From assembly GCA_934635515.1 (NCBI GenBank), contig CAKTZK010000035.1, forward strand, positions 1 through 15,243: 15,243 bases of DNA. Reading direction: 5' to 3'. The number at the start of each line of letters is the position of its first letter. Within the stretch, counting starts at the first letter, position 1. This document shows positions 12,834-15,243 of this stretch, piece after piece. Origin of the DNA: an uncultured Oscillospiraceae bacterium (lineage in GTDB: Bacteria; Bacillota_A; Clostridia; Oscillospirales; Oscillospiraceae). The notes beneath the pieces are model-generated. The model saw only the letters and a program-made list of their open reading frames with translations. It ran no database searches and was not told where the DNA came from. A program made the translations under genes and the position numbers.

Positions 12834-15243
<2,410 letters not shown>

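Overview
The window looks like a GC-rich, low-G+C-lineage-type Firmicute chromosome, most likely a gut Clostridia of the Oscillospiraceae type (Flavonifractor/Oscillibacter-like). This is inferred from the T-box leader, consensus sigma-A promoters with 17-bp spacers, strong AGGAGG ribosome sites, a CsoR copper regulator, and a SecA with a C-terminal zinc tail. No sequence search was possible, so the taxonomic level is an inference.

Left part (1-2223). A tryptophan-type T-box leader with a textbook promoter drives, leftward, a lipoprotein of the TrpX family (cut by the left edge). Divergently, a promoter and a compact structured leader (5' hairpin plus an H-type pseudoknot) precede a two-repeat EamA/DMT transporter. 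A bidirectional terminator and a leftward tRNA-Leu(CAA) with its own promoter close this part.

Metal-resistance part (2351-4709). csoR and a P1B-type metal ATPase each have a TTGACA-17-TATAAT-like promoter carrying CsoR-type palindromes (one at csoR, two at the ATPase). The ATPase has lost its actuator domain through an internal out-of-frame deletion and is probably dead or recently broken in this isolate. A 55-residue two-helix membrane protein overlaps its stop codon, and a strong terminator follows.

Methylase part (4726-7474). A lone 873-residue N6-adenine DNA methyltransferase of the Eco57I/type IIG-like architecture is transcribed leftward. No nuclease, specificity subunit or BREX/DISARM partner is visible beside it.

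Right part (7494-15243). A leftward gene string runs secA (cut by the right edge), a small dispersed-repeat-like palindrome, pgeF (peptidoglycan editing factor), a peptide-binding lipoprotein, a divergent MurE-family ligase, thyA and folA, ending at a strong terminator. pgeF, the lipoprotein, the Mur ligase, thyA and folA are separated by -4 to 44 bases and probably form one operon linking cell-wall precursor or recycling functions with thymidylate synthesis.

The most interesting items are the unassigned pseudoknot leader of the DMT gene, the precise microhomology-type deletion in the metal ATPase, the coupled mini-membrane protein, the orphan methylase, and the unusual MurE-like enzyme next to a peptide-binding lipoprotein. 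I did not see a clearly new multi-gene system.
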